Origin: Solirubrobacterales bacterium
GTDB lineage: Bacteria; Actinomycetota; Thermoleophilia; Solirubrobacterales; Solirubrobacteraceae
Assembly: GCA_019240115.1 (NCBI GenBank)
Contig: JAFAYV010000081.1
Coordinates: forward strand, 1-64,000
Direction of reading: 5' to 3'
Length of the DNA: 64,000 bases
A program made the translations under genes and the position numbers. Shown piece after piece: positions 36,045 to 45,982 of this stretch (the stretch's first letter is position 1; each line of letters begins with the position of its first letter). The notes beneath the pieces are model-generated. The model was not told where the DNA came from. It searched no databases and was given only the letters and a program-made list of their open reading frames with translations.

Positions 36045-37290
36045 GCGCCGACTCGCCCGAGTCGCCTCGCCGCGGCGTCGTCGCGGACGTAGGCGGGCTC
36101 GCCGCCGATCAGCGCGATCGCCACCGGGTCGCGCGCGAAGCGGTAGGCGACGTGCTCGATCGGTCCGTCGAGCAGGAGGAGGTCGGCGCGCTTGCCGACC
36201 TCGATCGACCCGCGATCGTGTGCGAGGTGCAGCGTCCAGGCGCCGTTCAGGGTCGCCATCCCGAACGCCTCGGCCGCCGACAGCCCGTACAGCCGGGCGG
36301 CGAGACCGAGCACCGTGGGCATCGCGAACACCGGCGCGGTGCCGGGGTTGCCGTCGGTGGCCAGCGCGACGATCGCCCCGGCGTCGATCAGCGCCCGGGC
36401 GGGCGCGCGGTGCTCGGCGCCGAGGAACTCGGCCGCCGGCAGCAGGACGGCGGCGCACGGCGCGGCGGCAAGCGGGGCGATGTCCTCGTTTCGCAGGGTG
36501 CAGAGGTGGTCGGCCGAGCGGGCGCCCGCTCGCAGCGCCACCGGGACCGAGCGGTGCCCGCCGAACTGCTCGACGTGGCAGCGCAGCGCGAGGCCGGCGG
36601 CGGTGGCGAGCTCGCCCATCAGCTCGAGGTGCGCGTTGGCAAAGGCGATCGACTCGACGAAGATGTCGAGCGCCGACACGGTGCCGAGCTCGAGCACCTC
36701 GGGCATCATCGCCTCCACCTCTCCCATCCACTCATCGGCGGTGAAGCCGTCGGGGACCGCGTGGGCGAGCAGCGCGGTGCACAGCGTCGTCTGCGGCACC
36801 CGGGCGTCGAGCTCGGCGGCGAGGCGCAGGGCGCGCAGCTCGCCGTCGCGCGAGAGCCCGTAGCCCGACTTGCACTCGAACGTCGTCGTGCCCGCCGCCA
36901 GCATCTCGGCGGCCACCGCTTGGGACTGCCCGAGGATCTCCTCGTCGCCCGACTGCGCCAGCGCCCGTGCCGAGGCGCGGATCCCGCCGCCGCCGCGCGC
37001 GATCTCCTCGTAGGGGACGCCGGTCAGCTTCTGCTCGTACTCGTCCGCGCGCCAGCCCGCGAACGGCAGGTGGGTGTGGCAGTCGACGAACCCCGGCACG
37101 ACCGCGCATCCGCGGGCGTCGACGGTCACCTCGGCGCGTGGGTCGCACGCCAGCGCCGCGATCCGCCCCTCGGCGATCGTCAGGTCGCCGGCCGCGGTCG
37201 TCTGGCCCCGGAGGTCCTCCCCGCGCAGACAGGACAGCCCGTCGCGCGGCGGGCGCAGGATCTGCGCGGCGCCGGCCAGGGTCAGCGAGC

Positions 37291-37294
<4 letters not shown>
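36041..37294 (-). CDS. hutI: Imidazolonepropionase
   Basis: 417 residues. Zinc-binding [20 protein letters not shown] starts the barrel; [35 protein letters not shown] and [10 protein letters not shown] follow as in known HutI. It opens the imidazolone ring to give formimino-glutamate. The GTG start (37292-37294) overlaps the hutU stop, and its own stop overlaps hutF, so hutU-hutI-hutF form one coupled unit. Confidence 0.96.
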
Positions 37295-38925
<1,631 letters not shown>

Positions 38926-38939
38926 GGGGCGGCAACGCT

Positions 38940-39060
38940 ACCGCAGCCGCTCACGACGACGTCGCCGACCCGCACTCCCGATTGCACGCCGCCGACCCGG
39001 CACCCTCGATTCGCCGCCACCGACCCGACGCCGCCGGTCCGGCGCCGTCCGGCCCCGCGG
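38940..39060. repeat. Degenerate GC-rich short repeats upstream of hutU
   Basis: The unit cgccgacccg or ccaccgacccg recurs four to five times with spacing of about 25-30 bp between hutU and the DUF4242 gene. The copies have drifted and the borders are unclear. Confidence 0.5.
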
Positions 39061-39066
39061 CGCGGG

Positions 39067-39363
39067 CTACGAAGCGGCCGGCTCGGGGTCGGGGCGCACG
39101 ATCACGGTGTCGGCGATCGGGATGATCTCGTCGACCGGCAGGTCGGCGGTCGACGCGTGCTGGCGGATCGCCTCCGGGCTCGAGGCCTCGTAGATGCAGA
39201 CGGTGCCCACGGCGCCCTCGCCCTCCTCCAGTACGTAGCTGCGGATCCAGCGGATGTCCTCGGGCATCTGCTCATCCCCGACCTGGGTCGAGCGCTCGGC
39301 CGCCTTCTCGAGGTCGCCGGCGGACTTCCAGCCGTGCCGGCGCAGGATTGCGTACTGGTTCAT
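39067..39363 (-). CDS. DUF4242 / SCO4226-type small protein
   Basis: 98 residues of ferredoxin-like type: NQYAILRRHGWKSAGDLEKA, then IRWIRSYVLEEGEGAVGTVC and IYEASSPEAIRQHASTADLP. Relatives include a nickel-binding protein from Streptomyces. The conserved ending I(I/L)PI(A)DTVIVRPD is present. The ATG at 39361-39363 has an AGGGAG ribosome site. The longer frame upstream lacks this. Physiological role unknown. Confidence 0.85.
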   Translation of the reverse strand: MNQYAILRRHGWKSAGDLEKAAERSTQVGDEQMPEDIRWIRSYVLEEGEGAVGTVCIYEASSPEAIRQHASTADLPVDEIIPIADTVIVRPDPEPAAS

Positions 39364-39507
39364 GGCGTCTCCCTCTGGTTCGCGGTGCCAGCCCGCCACG
39401 ATACCCGAGGGCCTGCCGCGGCCGATGGTCGCTCGTGGTCAGCTGCTGGCACGGCCGACTCAGGGCCGGCGCGGTCGCGACGCGGTGAAGCAACTAACCT
39501 CGCCGCC

Positions 39508-39924
39508 GTGCCCGAGCCCGCCGAGCTCCTCGCCCCGCTGCTGATCGGACTCGGCGGCGGGCTGCGGTCGTTCGCGCCGCCGGCGACCCTCGCCTCCCGG
39601 GGGCGCGGCCCCCTGCCGGGAGCGGCGCGCTTCATCGCCTACGGAGCCGCGATCGGAGAGCTCATCGCCGACAAGCAGCCCGACATGGGCAGCCGCTGGG
39701 CTCGGCGCGGGCTCGCGTTGCGGCTCGGGTTCTCGGCGAGCGCCGGCCACGAGGCGGCGGGCTGGCCGGGCCTGGCCGTGGCGTCGTCGGCCGCGCTCAC
39801 CTCCGCCTACGTCGGCTCGCGGCTACGCGCCGTGATGAGCGGCGGGCCCGGCGCCCCGCTGGCCGCCGCCGCCGAGGACGCGCTCAGCTACGGCCTGGTC
39901 CTCGCCGGGGCGCGCCGGGGCTGA
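39508..39924 (+). CDS. DUF4126-like small membrane protein
   Basis: 138 residues. The start VPEPAELLAPLLIGLGGGLRSF, the PATLASRG segment, AAIGELIADKQPDM and R-rich turns match DUF4126-type proteins with three to four helices. The GTG at 39508 was chosen because TAACCT (39495-39500) lies 7 nt upstream, the leaderless arrangement seen elsewhere; the long open frame before it is antisense to hutU. Function unknown. Confidence 0.75.
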   Translation: MPEPAELLAPLLIGLGGGLRSFAPPATLASRGRGPLPGAARFIAYGAAIGELIADKQPDMGSRWARRGLALRLGFSASAGHEAAGWPGLAVASSAALTSAYVGSRLRAVMSGGPGAPLAAAAEDALSYGLVLAGARRG

Positions 39925-39972
39925 GCGGGGTCGCCATCGCGGCCCCGCACGTATGATCGGCGCATCGACAGC

Positions 39973-40761
39973 GTGTACAGGAGCCTGCGCAGGGTCGCGC
40001 ATCCGGTGGCCTGGCGGGCGCGCCGCGCGCGTCTGGTCACGTCGCCCGGCGCCTTCTTCTGGGGCGAGGTCCGCCGACCGTCGACACCCCGCCGCTATCG
40101 GCTGGCCGACGGGTCTGGGCAGGTGCTCATTCGTCACCACAATCATGAGGACAGCTTCATCCTGTCGGAGATCTTCGAGGGAACGAGCACCTACGCGATG
40201 CCCGCCGACGTTCGTCGCGCCCTCGGGGAGGACGTTGCCAGCATCGTCGACATCGGGGGGAACATCGGCCTGGCCGCACTGTGGTTCGCGCGAGCCTTTC
40301 CCGGCGCACGCCTGACGATCGTCGAGGCCGACCCCACGAACGCCGATGTGCTCGAGCAGACGCTCTCCCTCAACGGCCTCGGGGACCGCTCCACGGTCAT
40401 CCGCGCCGCAGCAGGAGCCCACGGGGGCGAGCTCCCGTTCGTCCTCGGGCTCGGCGGGCGGTCACATGCCGCGACCGCGGCGGACGTCGTGACGACCCGC
40501 GTCGCGATGATCGACGCGCTCTCGCTGATCGCCGGCAGCGACCTGCTCAAGATGGACATCGAGGGCGGCGAGTGGGCGATCCTCAGCGACCCCCGCCTGG
40601 GCGACGACCCGCCGCGGGCGCTGTGCCTCGAGTACCACCTGTGGCAGTGCCCCGGTGCGGACCCCACCGCCACCGTCAGGACGCTCCTGGAGCAGGCGGG
40701 CCTGCACATCGTGGCGCTGCGCGAGGAGGGACACGGGGGCGTCGTGTGGGCCGTGCGCTGA
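39973..40761 (+). CDS. FkbM-family methyltransferase
   Basis: 262 residues. The SAM-binding motif is SIVDIGGNIGLAALWFARAF, followed by the acidic LTIVEADPTN and a second motif LLKMDIEGGEWAIL typical of FkbM. Such enzymes O-methylate sugars, polyketides or glycans. The GTG at 39973 lies 15 nt after TATGAT (39952-39957). It is convergent with the ornithine cyclodeaminase-like gene and has no operon partner. Confidence 0.88.
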   Translation: MYRSLRRVAHPVAWRARRARLVTSPGAFFWGEVRRPSTPRRYRLADGSGQVLIRHHNHEDSFILSEIFEGTSTYAMPADVRRALGEDVASIVDIGGNIGLAALWFARAFPGARLTIVEADPTNADVLEQTLSLNGLGDRSTVIRAAAGAHGGELPFVLGLGGRSHAATAADVVTTRVAMIDALSLIAGSDLLKMDIEGGEWAILSDPRLGDDPPRALCLEYHLWQCPGADPTATVRTLLEQAGLHIVALREEGHGGVVWAVR

Positions 40762-40784
40762 CGGTCCCCCGGCCGGCCCGGGGA

Positions 40785-41777
40785 TCACCGGTACGGCAAG
40801 CAGGTCCCCACGCCCCGGGCGCGGGCCTTGGCCAGCAGCGCCTCGCCGAGCGCGACGTCGGTGATCGACAGCCCCCGGTGCCAGAACAGGATCGTCTCGG
40901 CCTCCGACTCCCGGCCGGGTCGCGCGCCGCAGACGATCTGCGAAAGCTCGGCATGGACGCGCTCGGCGGTCAGCCGCCCGCTGTCGACGTGCGCGCGCAG
41001 CGCGCCGAGCGGCCCGCTGCCCGCCTGTCCCCAGTCGTCGACGACGATCTTGTCCATGATGTCGGTCAGCTCGAGCTCCACCGCGCTGACCGTGCCATAG
41101 GGGATGACGAGCGCGCCGGGCGCGATCCACCCGGTGGCGAGCAGCGGCTCGGGCGCGGACAGCCGGCTCGCCTCCACGACGACGTCGGCGCCGCGCACGC
41201 ACGCCTCCCAGCTGTCGACCGCGCGCACCTCGCGGCCGAGCTCCGCGCTCAGGCGTCGCGCGAAGGCCTCCCGGCTCGCGACCCGCCGCGAGTGCACGCG
41301 GATCTCGGTCAGCGTCGGGAGCACCCGGCAGAGCAGGCGGACGTTCCAGTAGGCGGTGCCGCGCGCGCCGACGTGACCGAGCGTGCGGGCGTCGCGCCGC
41401 GCGAGGTGGCGCGCGCCGATCGCGGTCATCGCGCCGGTGCGCATCTCGGTGATCGCGGTCGCGTCGAGGATCGCCGCCGGCACCCCGGTGAGCGGGTCCA
41501 TCAACAGCAGGAGCGCGAGCTCGGAGGGCAGCCCGAGCCGGTGGTTGTCGACATAGTCGCCGACCACCTTGACCCCGGCGTGCTCCGAGGTGGCGCCGCG
41601 GAGCACGTTGAAGTGCCCGTGGGCGCCACGCGGGAAGAGGTGGACGCGCGGCTCGAGCACCGTCTCGCCGCGTCCCTGGGCGGCGAGCACCCCGGCGACG
41701 GCGTCGATGATCTCGTCGTCGGTCAGCGCGAGCGCCGCGACGTCGGCGCCGGCGAGATAGGTGAGCTCGAGCGTCAC
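40785..41777 (-). CDS. Ornithine cyclodeaminase / mu-crystallin family protein
   Basis: 330 residues. Family features: VKVVGDYVDNHRLGLPSELA, TGVPAAILDATAITEMRTGA, and the Rossmann domain with EIRVHSRR after the second strand. The dinucleotide loop reads GHVGARGTAYWNV, whereas most members have a GxGxQA loop, so nucleotide binding is altered. Relatives are cyclodeaminases, alanine or arginine-type dehydrogenases, or ketimine reductases. The GTG start overlaps the stop of the ammonia-lyase-like gene by 4 bp (GTGA), so the two products probably act in one pathway. Confidence 0.88.
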   Translation of the reverse strand: MTLELTYLAGADVAALALTDDEIIDAVAGVLAAQGRGETVLEPRVHLFPRGAHGHFNVLRGATSEHAGVKVVGDYVDNHRLGLPSELALLLLMDPLTGVPAAILDATAITEMRTGAMTAIGARHLARRDARTLGHVGARGTAYWNVRLLCRVLPTLTEIRVHSRRVASREAFARRLSAELGREVRAVDSWEACVRGADVVVEASRLSAPEPLLATGWIAPGALVIPYGTVSAVELELTDIMDKIVVDDWGQAGSGPLGALRAHVDSGRLTAERVHAELSQIVCGARPGRESEAETILFWHRGLSITDVALGEALLAKARARGVGTCLPYR

Positions 41778-43279
41778 GCGAGCGCCCCGGACACCGCCGC
41801 GAGCAGCTCGCCGCCCGTCAGCGCGGTCGCGACCAGGCGCTCGATCTCGAGGCCGAACGGGCGATCGTCGCCCAGCGGCGCGACCGTCTCGCGCACGAGC
41901 CGCCACGCGATCTCGGTCCCGGCGCCGAGCCGCTCGGGCGCCGCCTCGTCGACGGCCTGGGCGGCGACGATGAGCTCGACCGCGACGAGCGGACGCACGC
42001 GTTCGAGCTGCTCGACGCAGCGCAGCGCCGCTTGCGTTGCCCCGGTGCTGTCGTCCTCGACCCCGTCGGCGCCGACCGTCGCCAGCGTCGCCAGCGGCGC
42101 CGCCCGGTGCGCGATCTCGAGGCTCAGCGCCTGCGCGGTCTTGGTCAGCGTCCCGAGGCCCGCGTGGGTCGGACCATGGACGGTGAGGTTGTCGGGCAGG
42201 CCGCTGAGCCGGCCGACCTTCAATCGCGCCTGGCGCTCGGCCATCATCCCGGCCACCTGGGCGAGCGCGATCGCCAGCGCGTCGAGCGCGAGCGCGAGCG
42301 CGGGGACGTGGAAGTTGCCGGTGCTGACGACATCGTCGGCGAGCACGAGCGGGTTGTCGCCGCCCCCGCCGAGCTCGGGCGCCAGCGCGGTCGCCAGCCC
42401 GTCGAGCGCAAAGCGCAGCGACCCGTGCACCTGGCTGACGCAGCGCAGGCTCAACGGGTCCTGGAGGCGGCGCGCGGCGCCCGGCTCGGTCAGCGACCCG
42501 CCGACGAGCAGGGCCCGCAACCCCTCCGCCGCCCACGCCTGCCCGGGCGCCGGCCGCGCGGCGACGACCCGCGGGTGCAGCGGCGTGAGGTTCGCCCGAA
42601 ACCCCTCCATCGACAGCGCGGCCGCGATCTGCGCCGCCGCCAGCGCGGCCTCGGCGTCGAGCAGCGCGAGCGCCGCCACGCCCGCCGAGACCGCCGAGCT
42701 CGAGCAGATCGCCAGCCCGTCGCGAACGCCCAGCGGCACCGGCCGCAGGCCCGCTCGCGCGAGCGCGTCCCCCGCCGCCATCGTCTCGCCGCCGAGCTCG
42801 GCCTCCCCCTCGCCGATGAGCCCCAGCCCGACGTGGGCCATCATGCACAGGTCCGACGCGCCGACCGACCCGCTGCGCGGCACCCGCGGATGGACGGCGG
42901 CGTTCAGCAGCGCGGCGAGGCCGTCGGCGACTGCCTCGCTGACCCCGGCGGTGCCCGCGCACGCGCCGTTCAGGCGCACCGCCATGACGGCTCGGGTCAG
43001 CTCCGCGCTCAGCGGCGGACCGACCGAGGTCGCCCGCGCGCGCAGCACGCGCGCCGAGTACTCGGCGTCGCGCTCGAGGTCGACGCGGTCGACCACGCGC
43101 GGGCCGAGCCCGGTCGTGACGCCGTAGATCGACCGGCCGTCGGCGGCGGCGCGCAGCACGGTCGCGTGCGCGTCGCGCACCCGGTCCCGGGCCCGGGGAT
43201 CGATCGCGACGCACACGCGCCGGCGGGCGATCTCGGCAAGCGCGGCCGGATCGAGCGGGCGACCGTCGAGCACGATCAT
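41774..43279 (-). CDS. Histidine/aromatic ammonia-lyase-fold protein without the MIO triad (copy 1)
   Basis: 501 residues spanning the full HAL/PAL fold. SIYGVTTGLG (50-59) matches the catalytic-Tyr loop (Y52). LNGACAGTAGVSE, RDGLAICSSSAV, LQDPLSLRCVSQVHGS and TGNFHVPALALALDALAIAL align with HAL. The MIO loop reads GSVGASDLCMMAH (A141, S142, D143), where working enzymes have GSVGASGDLAPLAH: the Gly of the Ala-Ser-Gly triad is deleted. The usual Asn of the LING motif is Ser, and the Tyr of QDAYSLR is Leu. The canonical lyase reaction therefore seems unlikely. TATCGT lies 8 nt before the ATG, inside a palindrome. Divergent from copy 2. Confidence 0.9.
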   Translation of the reverse strand: MIVLDGRPLDPAALAEIARRRVCVAIDPRARDRVRDAHATVLRAAADGRSIYGVTTGLGPRVVDRVDLERDAEYSARVLRARATSVGPPLSAELTRAVMAVRLNGACAGTAGVSEAVADGLAALLNAAVHPRVPRSGSVGASDLCMMAHVGLGLIGEGEAELGGETMAAGDALARAGLRPVPLGVRDGLAICSSSAVSAGVAALALLDAEAALAAAQIAAALSMEGFRANLTPLHPRVVAARPAPGQAWAAEGLRALLVGGSLTEPGAARRLQDPLSLRCVSQVHGSLRFALDGLATALAPELGGGGDNPLVLADDVVSTGNFHVPALALALDALAIALAQVAGMMAERQARLKVGRLSGLPDNLTVHGPTHAGLGTLTKTAQALSLEIAHRAAPLATLATVGADGVEDDSTGATQAALRCVEQLERVRPLVAVELIVAAQAVDEAAPERLGAGTEIAWRLVRETVAPLGDDRPFGLEIERLVATALTGGELLAAVSGALA

Positions 43280-43285
43280 GGCGGG

Positions 43286-43300
43286 CGACGATAGTCGTCG
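43286..43300. promoter_or_regulatory. Palindrome over the -10 box of ammonia-lyase-like copy 1
   Basis: CGACGA (43286-43291) and TCGTCG (43295-43300) are perfect 6-bp arms with a 3-bp centre. The minus-strand -10 box TATCGT lies inside, so a bound protein would block that promoter. Confidence 0.5.
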
Positions 43301-43306
43301 TACACG

Positions 43307-43379
43307 GTGCGCTCGTGCCCCGTCGCCGTCCAGTGCGCTCGTGCCCCGTCGCCGTACAGTGCGCTCGTGCCCCGTCGCC
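43307..43379 (+). repeat. Three 26-bp tandem copies of a promoter-plus-start unit
   Basis: gtgcgctcgtgccccgtcgc occurs at 43307, 43333 and 43359. Each copy has a TAnnnT-like box (TACACG, TCCAGT, TACAGT) 6-8 nt before GTGCCCCGTCGCC. Since 26 is not a multiple of 3, only the third GTG (43367) is in frame with the gene. Confidence 0.85.
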
Positions 43380-44893
43380 CCGCGGCCGCCGACCCGCGCC
43401 CCGTCACCCTCGACGGCGCCGGCCTGACGCCCAAGCAGGTGTCGCTCATCGCCCGCGAGGGCGCCGAGACCCGGATGGCGGCCGTCGCGCGCGCCCGCAA
43501 CGACCGGTCGCGCGCGACGGTCGCCGACCTGCTCGCGCGCGGCGCCGACCTGTACGGCGTGACGACCGGCGTCGGCGCGCTGCGCGACTACCGCGTCCCC
43601 GATGACCGGCGCGAACAGTATGCGCTCAGCCTGCTGCGCAGCCACGCCTGCGGCGCGGGGCGCCCGCTGCCGTCGACGATCGTGCGCGCGGCGATGGCCA
43701 CCCGCGCCAACCAGATCGGCGCCGGCGGCGCCGGCGTGGCGGCCGAACTGCTCGAGGCGCTCGTCGGCGCGCTGAACGCGGGCCTGTCGCCGTTCACGCG
43801 CGAGATCGGCTCGTTGGGCACCGGCGATCTGACCAACCTCGCCGACATCGCGCTCGCGCTGCTCGGCGAAGGCGAGGTCTGGCGCGGCGACGAGCTCGTC
43901 GACGCCGGGGCGGGGCTCGCCGACGCCGGCGTGCCACGCGCGCGGCTCGGGCCGCGCGACGGGCTGGCCTTCATGAGCTCCAACGCGGTCAGCATCGGCC
44001 GCGCGGCGCTGCTCGTCGTCGACGCCCGGCGGCTGCTCGACGCGTGGCTGTCGGTGGCGGCGCTCTCCTTCGAGGCGGCGGCGGCCGACCCGGTGGCGCT
44101 CGACCCCCGCATCCACTCCTCGCGGCACCGGCCCGGTCAGGCCGCGGTCGCCGCACGGATGCGCGCCCTGCTGCAGGGGGTCGCCACCCGCACCCGCGAC
44201 CCGGGGCCGCTCGGGATCCAGGACCCGTACCCGTTCCGCGCCCAGCCGCAGGTCGACGGGGCGGTCCACGACGCGCTGCTCGTGCTCGAGGAGACGGTCG
44301 TCCACGAGCTGAACTTCGCCGGCGAGAACGCGCTGATCGTGTCCACCGACGAGGTCGCGCTGCCCAACGGCAATCCTCACGCCGCGCCGCTGGCCATCGC
44401 CGTCGACGCCCTGCGCACGGCGCTGGCGCAGTCGGCGGCGCTGATCGCGGCCCGCGTCAGCATGCTGCTCGACGCGGGTCTGACCGGTCTGCCGCCGTTC
44501 CTGGCCCGGTCGCCGGGCCCCGAGTCCGGCGCGCTCGTGCTCGAGTACACCGCGCACGCCGCGGTCGCCGAGGTCCGCTCGCTCGTCACCCCGGTCGCCG
44601 CCCAGACGGTCGCCGTCGCCCGCGGCGTGGAGTCGCACTCGAGCCTGGCGCCCACCGCCGTCCGGCGCGCCGACGATGCGCTGGCGGTCCTGCGGGTCGC
44701 GGTCGCCGTCGAGCTGGTCGTCGCCGTCCGCGCGCTGCGGCTCGCCGGCCAGGTTCCGGCGGGGGCCGGCAACCAGCCGCTGTGGGAAGCCGCCAGCGAG
44801 CGTCTGGACGCCGAGCTCGCCGATCGCTCGCTGCACCCCGACGTCGAGGCCGCCCGGGAGCTGATCGAGGGCTGGCGGATCGAGCTGGGCTGA
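43367..44893 (+). CDS. Histidine/aromatic ammonia-lyase-fold protein without the MIO triad (copy 2)
   Basis: 508 residues. DLYGVTTGVGALRDYRV (Y63), IGAGGAGVAAELLEALVGAL, RDGLAFMSSNAVSIGRAAL, IQDPYPFRAQPQVDGAVHDA, NGNPHAAPLAIAVDALR and GVESHSSLAP align with HAL. The MIO loop is GSLGTGDLTNLAD (T152, G153), one residue shorter than GSVGASGDLAPLAH and without Ala-Ser-Gly. Unlike copy 1 it keeps the Tyr and Arg of QDPYxxR. HAL active sites are built from three chains, so copies 1 and 2 could form a mixed tetramer (inference). The GTG at 43367 follows TACAGT by 6 nt and is the last of three repeated start units. The stop codon is inside a hairpin. Confidence 0.9.
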   Translation: MPRRPAAADPRPVTLDGAGLTPKQVSLIAREGAETRMAAVARARNDRSRATVADLLARGADLYGVTTGVGALRDYRVPDDRREQYALSLLRSHACGAGRPLPSTIVRAAMATRANQIGAGGAGVAAELLEALVGALNAGLSPFTREIGSLGTGDLTNLADIALALLGEGEVWRGDELVDAGAGLADAGVPRARLGPRDGLAFMSSNAVSIGRAALLVVDARRLLDAWLSVAALSFEAAAADPVALDPRIHSSRHRPGQAAVAARMRALLQGVATRTRDPGPLGIQDPYPFRAQPQVDGAVHDALLVLEETVVHELNFAGENALIVSTDEVALPNGNPHAAPLAIAVDALRTALAQSAALIAARVSMLLDAGLTGLPPFLARSPGPESGALVLEYTAHAAVAEVRSLVTPVAAQTVAVARGVESHSSLAPTAVRRADDALAVLRVAVAVELVVAVRALRLAGQVPAGAGNQPLWEAASERLDAELADRSLHPDVEAARELIEGWRIELG

Positions 44894-44922
44894 CCGCGGC
44901 CACCGAGCGGCGGCCGCGGTCA
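44891..44922. repeat. 11-bp inverted repeat between convergent genes
   Basis: 44891-44901 pairs perfectly with 44912-44922 (10-nt loop). It includes the stop of ammonia-lyase-like copy 2 and ends 11 bp before the end of the betaine-binding protein gene. With no T-tract it is at most a weak bidirectional terminator. Confidence 0.6.
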
Positions 44923-44933
44923 TCCCGTGACGG

Positions 44934-45938
44934 CTACTTCTTCATCAGGCCGTTGGCCTGGAGGAACTTCATGGCGACGACGCTCGGATCCTGCTTGTCG
45001 AGCACCGCGTCGGCGTTGAGCTGCTGCACGACGTTGTTGGTCAGCAGCGCGTCGACCTTGTCCAGCGTCGCCGAGAACGCCGGGCCCTCCTTGGCCAGCA
45101 GCGTCTTCTTGATCACCGGGACGATGTTCTGGAACCCGAAGATGTTCTTCGTGTCGGCCAGCAGGACGTACTTGCCCTTCTGGGTCAGCTGCCCGTCGGT
45201 GGTGAACACGGCGGCGGCGTCGATCTTCTTCGCGTCGAGCGCCGGATACGCCTGGCCCTCCTGCAGCCCCACGAACGTGAAGTTGTGCAGGTGGTAGGCC
45301 TGCTGGAGACCGACGACGCCCTCGTAGCGGGTCTTGTTCTCCTCGGGGCCTCCGTAGGTCCAGTGCTTGAGCTTGGCCAGATCGGCGATCGTCTTCAAGT
45401 TGTTCTGCTTGGCGAACGGCGGCAGCACCGCGATCGCGTCGGCGTCGAAGAACGGCGTCTTGGTCAGGACCGTGAAGCCGTGCTTGGCCTCATAGTTCTT
45501 GGCGATCTCGTAGGCCTGCTGCGCGCTCTTGGGCGGCTTGTTCTCGGGGATGTCGGCCAGGACGGTGTCGATCACCCCGGTGTACTCCGGGTACATGTCG
45601 ATCTTGCCGCTCTGCAGCGCCGTGTTGACGAGCTCGCTGGAGCCGATGTTCGGCTTCAGCGTGACGGTGTAGCCCTTGGCCTGCAGGGCGTCCTGGTACA
45701 GGAAGCCGAGGATGTACTCCTCGGTGAAGTTCTTGTCGCCGAGGACGATGGGCGGCTTGCCCTTGCCCGGGCCGGAGGCGGCGGCGCCGCCGCCGGAGCT
45801 CGAGCTCGAGCTCGAGCTGGAGGAACTGCTGCTGCTGCTCTTGCTCTTGCTGCTGGAGCCGCACGCTGCGACCGCGAAGGCGACGAGCGCGACGACGAGC
45901 GCGACGAGCAGGGGTCGTGCGCTGGATCTGCTGAACAC
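44934..45938 (-). CDS. Osmoprotectant ABC transporter substrate-binding lipoprotein (ProX/OsmF/OpuC type)
   Basis: 334 residues. The signal peptide ends in a lipobox (VAAC), followed by a serine tract of 15 residues and a Gly/Ala linker. The binding domain has IVLGDKNFTEEYILGFLYQD, NIGSSELVNTALQSGKID and MYPEYTGV, the pattern of glycine betaine/choline/carnitine binding proteins. It hands its ligand to the two permeases coded upstream. The GTG start has an AAAGGA ribosome site. It is the last gene of ATPase-permease-permease-binding protein. Confidence 0.95.
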   Translation of the reverse strand: MFSRSSARPLLVALVVALVAFAVAACGSSSKSKSSSSSSSSSSSSSSSGGGAAASGPGKGKPPIVLGDKNFTEEYILGFLYQDALQAKGYTVTLKPNIGSSELVNTALQSGKIDMYPEYTGVIDTVLADIPENKPPKSAQQAYEIAKNYEAKHGFTVLTKTPFFDADAIAVLPPFAKQNNLKTIADLAKLKHWTYGGPEENKTRYEGVVGLQQAYHLHNFTFVGLQEGQAYPALDAKKIDAAAVFTTDGQLTQKGKYVLLADTKNIFGFQNIVPVIKKTLLAKEGPAFSATLDKVDALLTNNVVQQLNADAVLDKQDPSVVAMKFLQANGLMKK

Positions 45939-45982
45939 GGTGTGTCCTTTCCCCTCTGGTTGATGTGCGGTGTGGAAGCGTG

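Noticed and set aside
45790-45850. Serine tract in the binding protein as a sign of frameshift
   Set aside because: The frame is open and the tract is a plausible flexible linker after the lipobox, made of repeated AGC/TCG codons.
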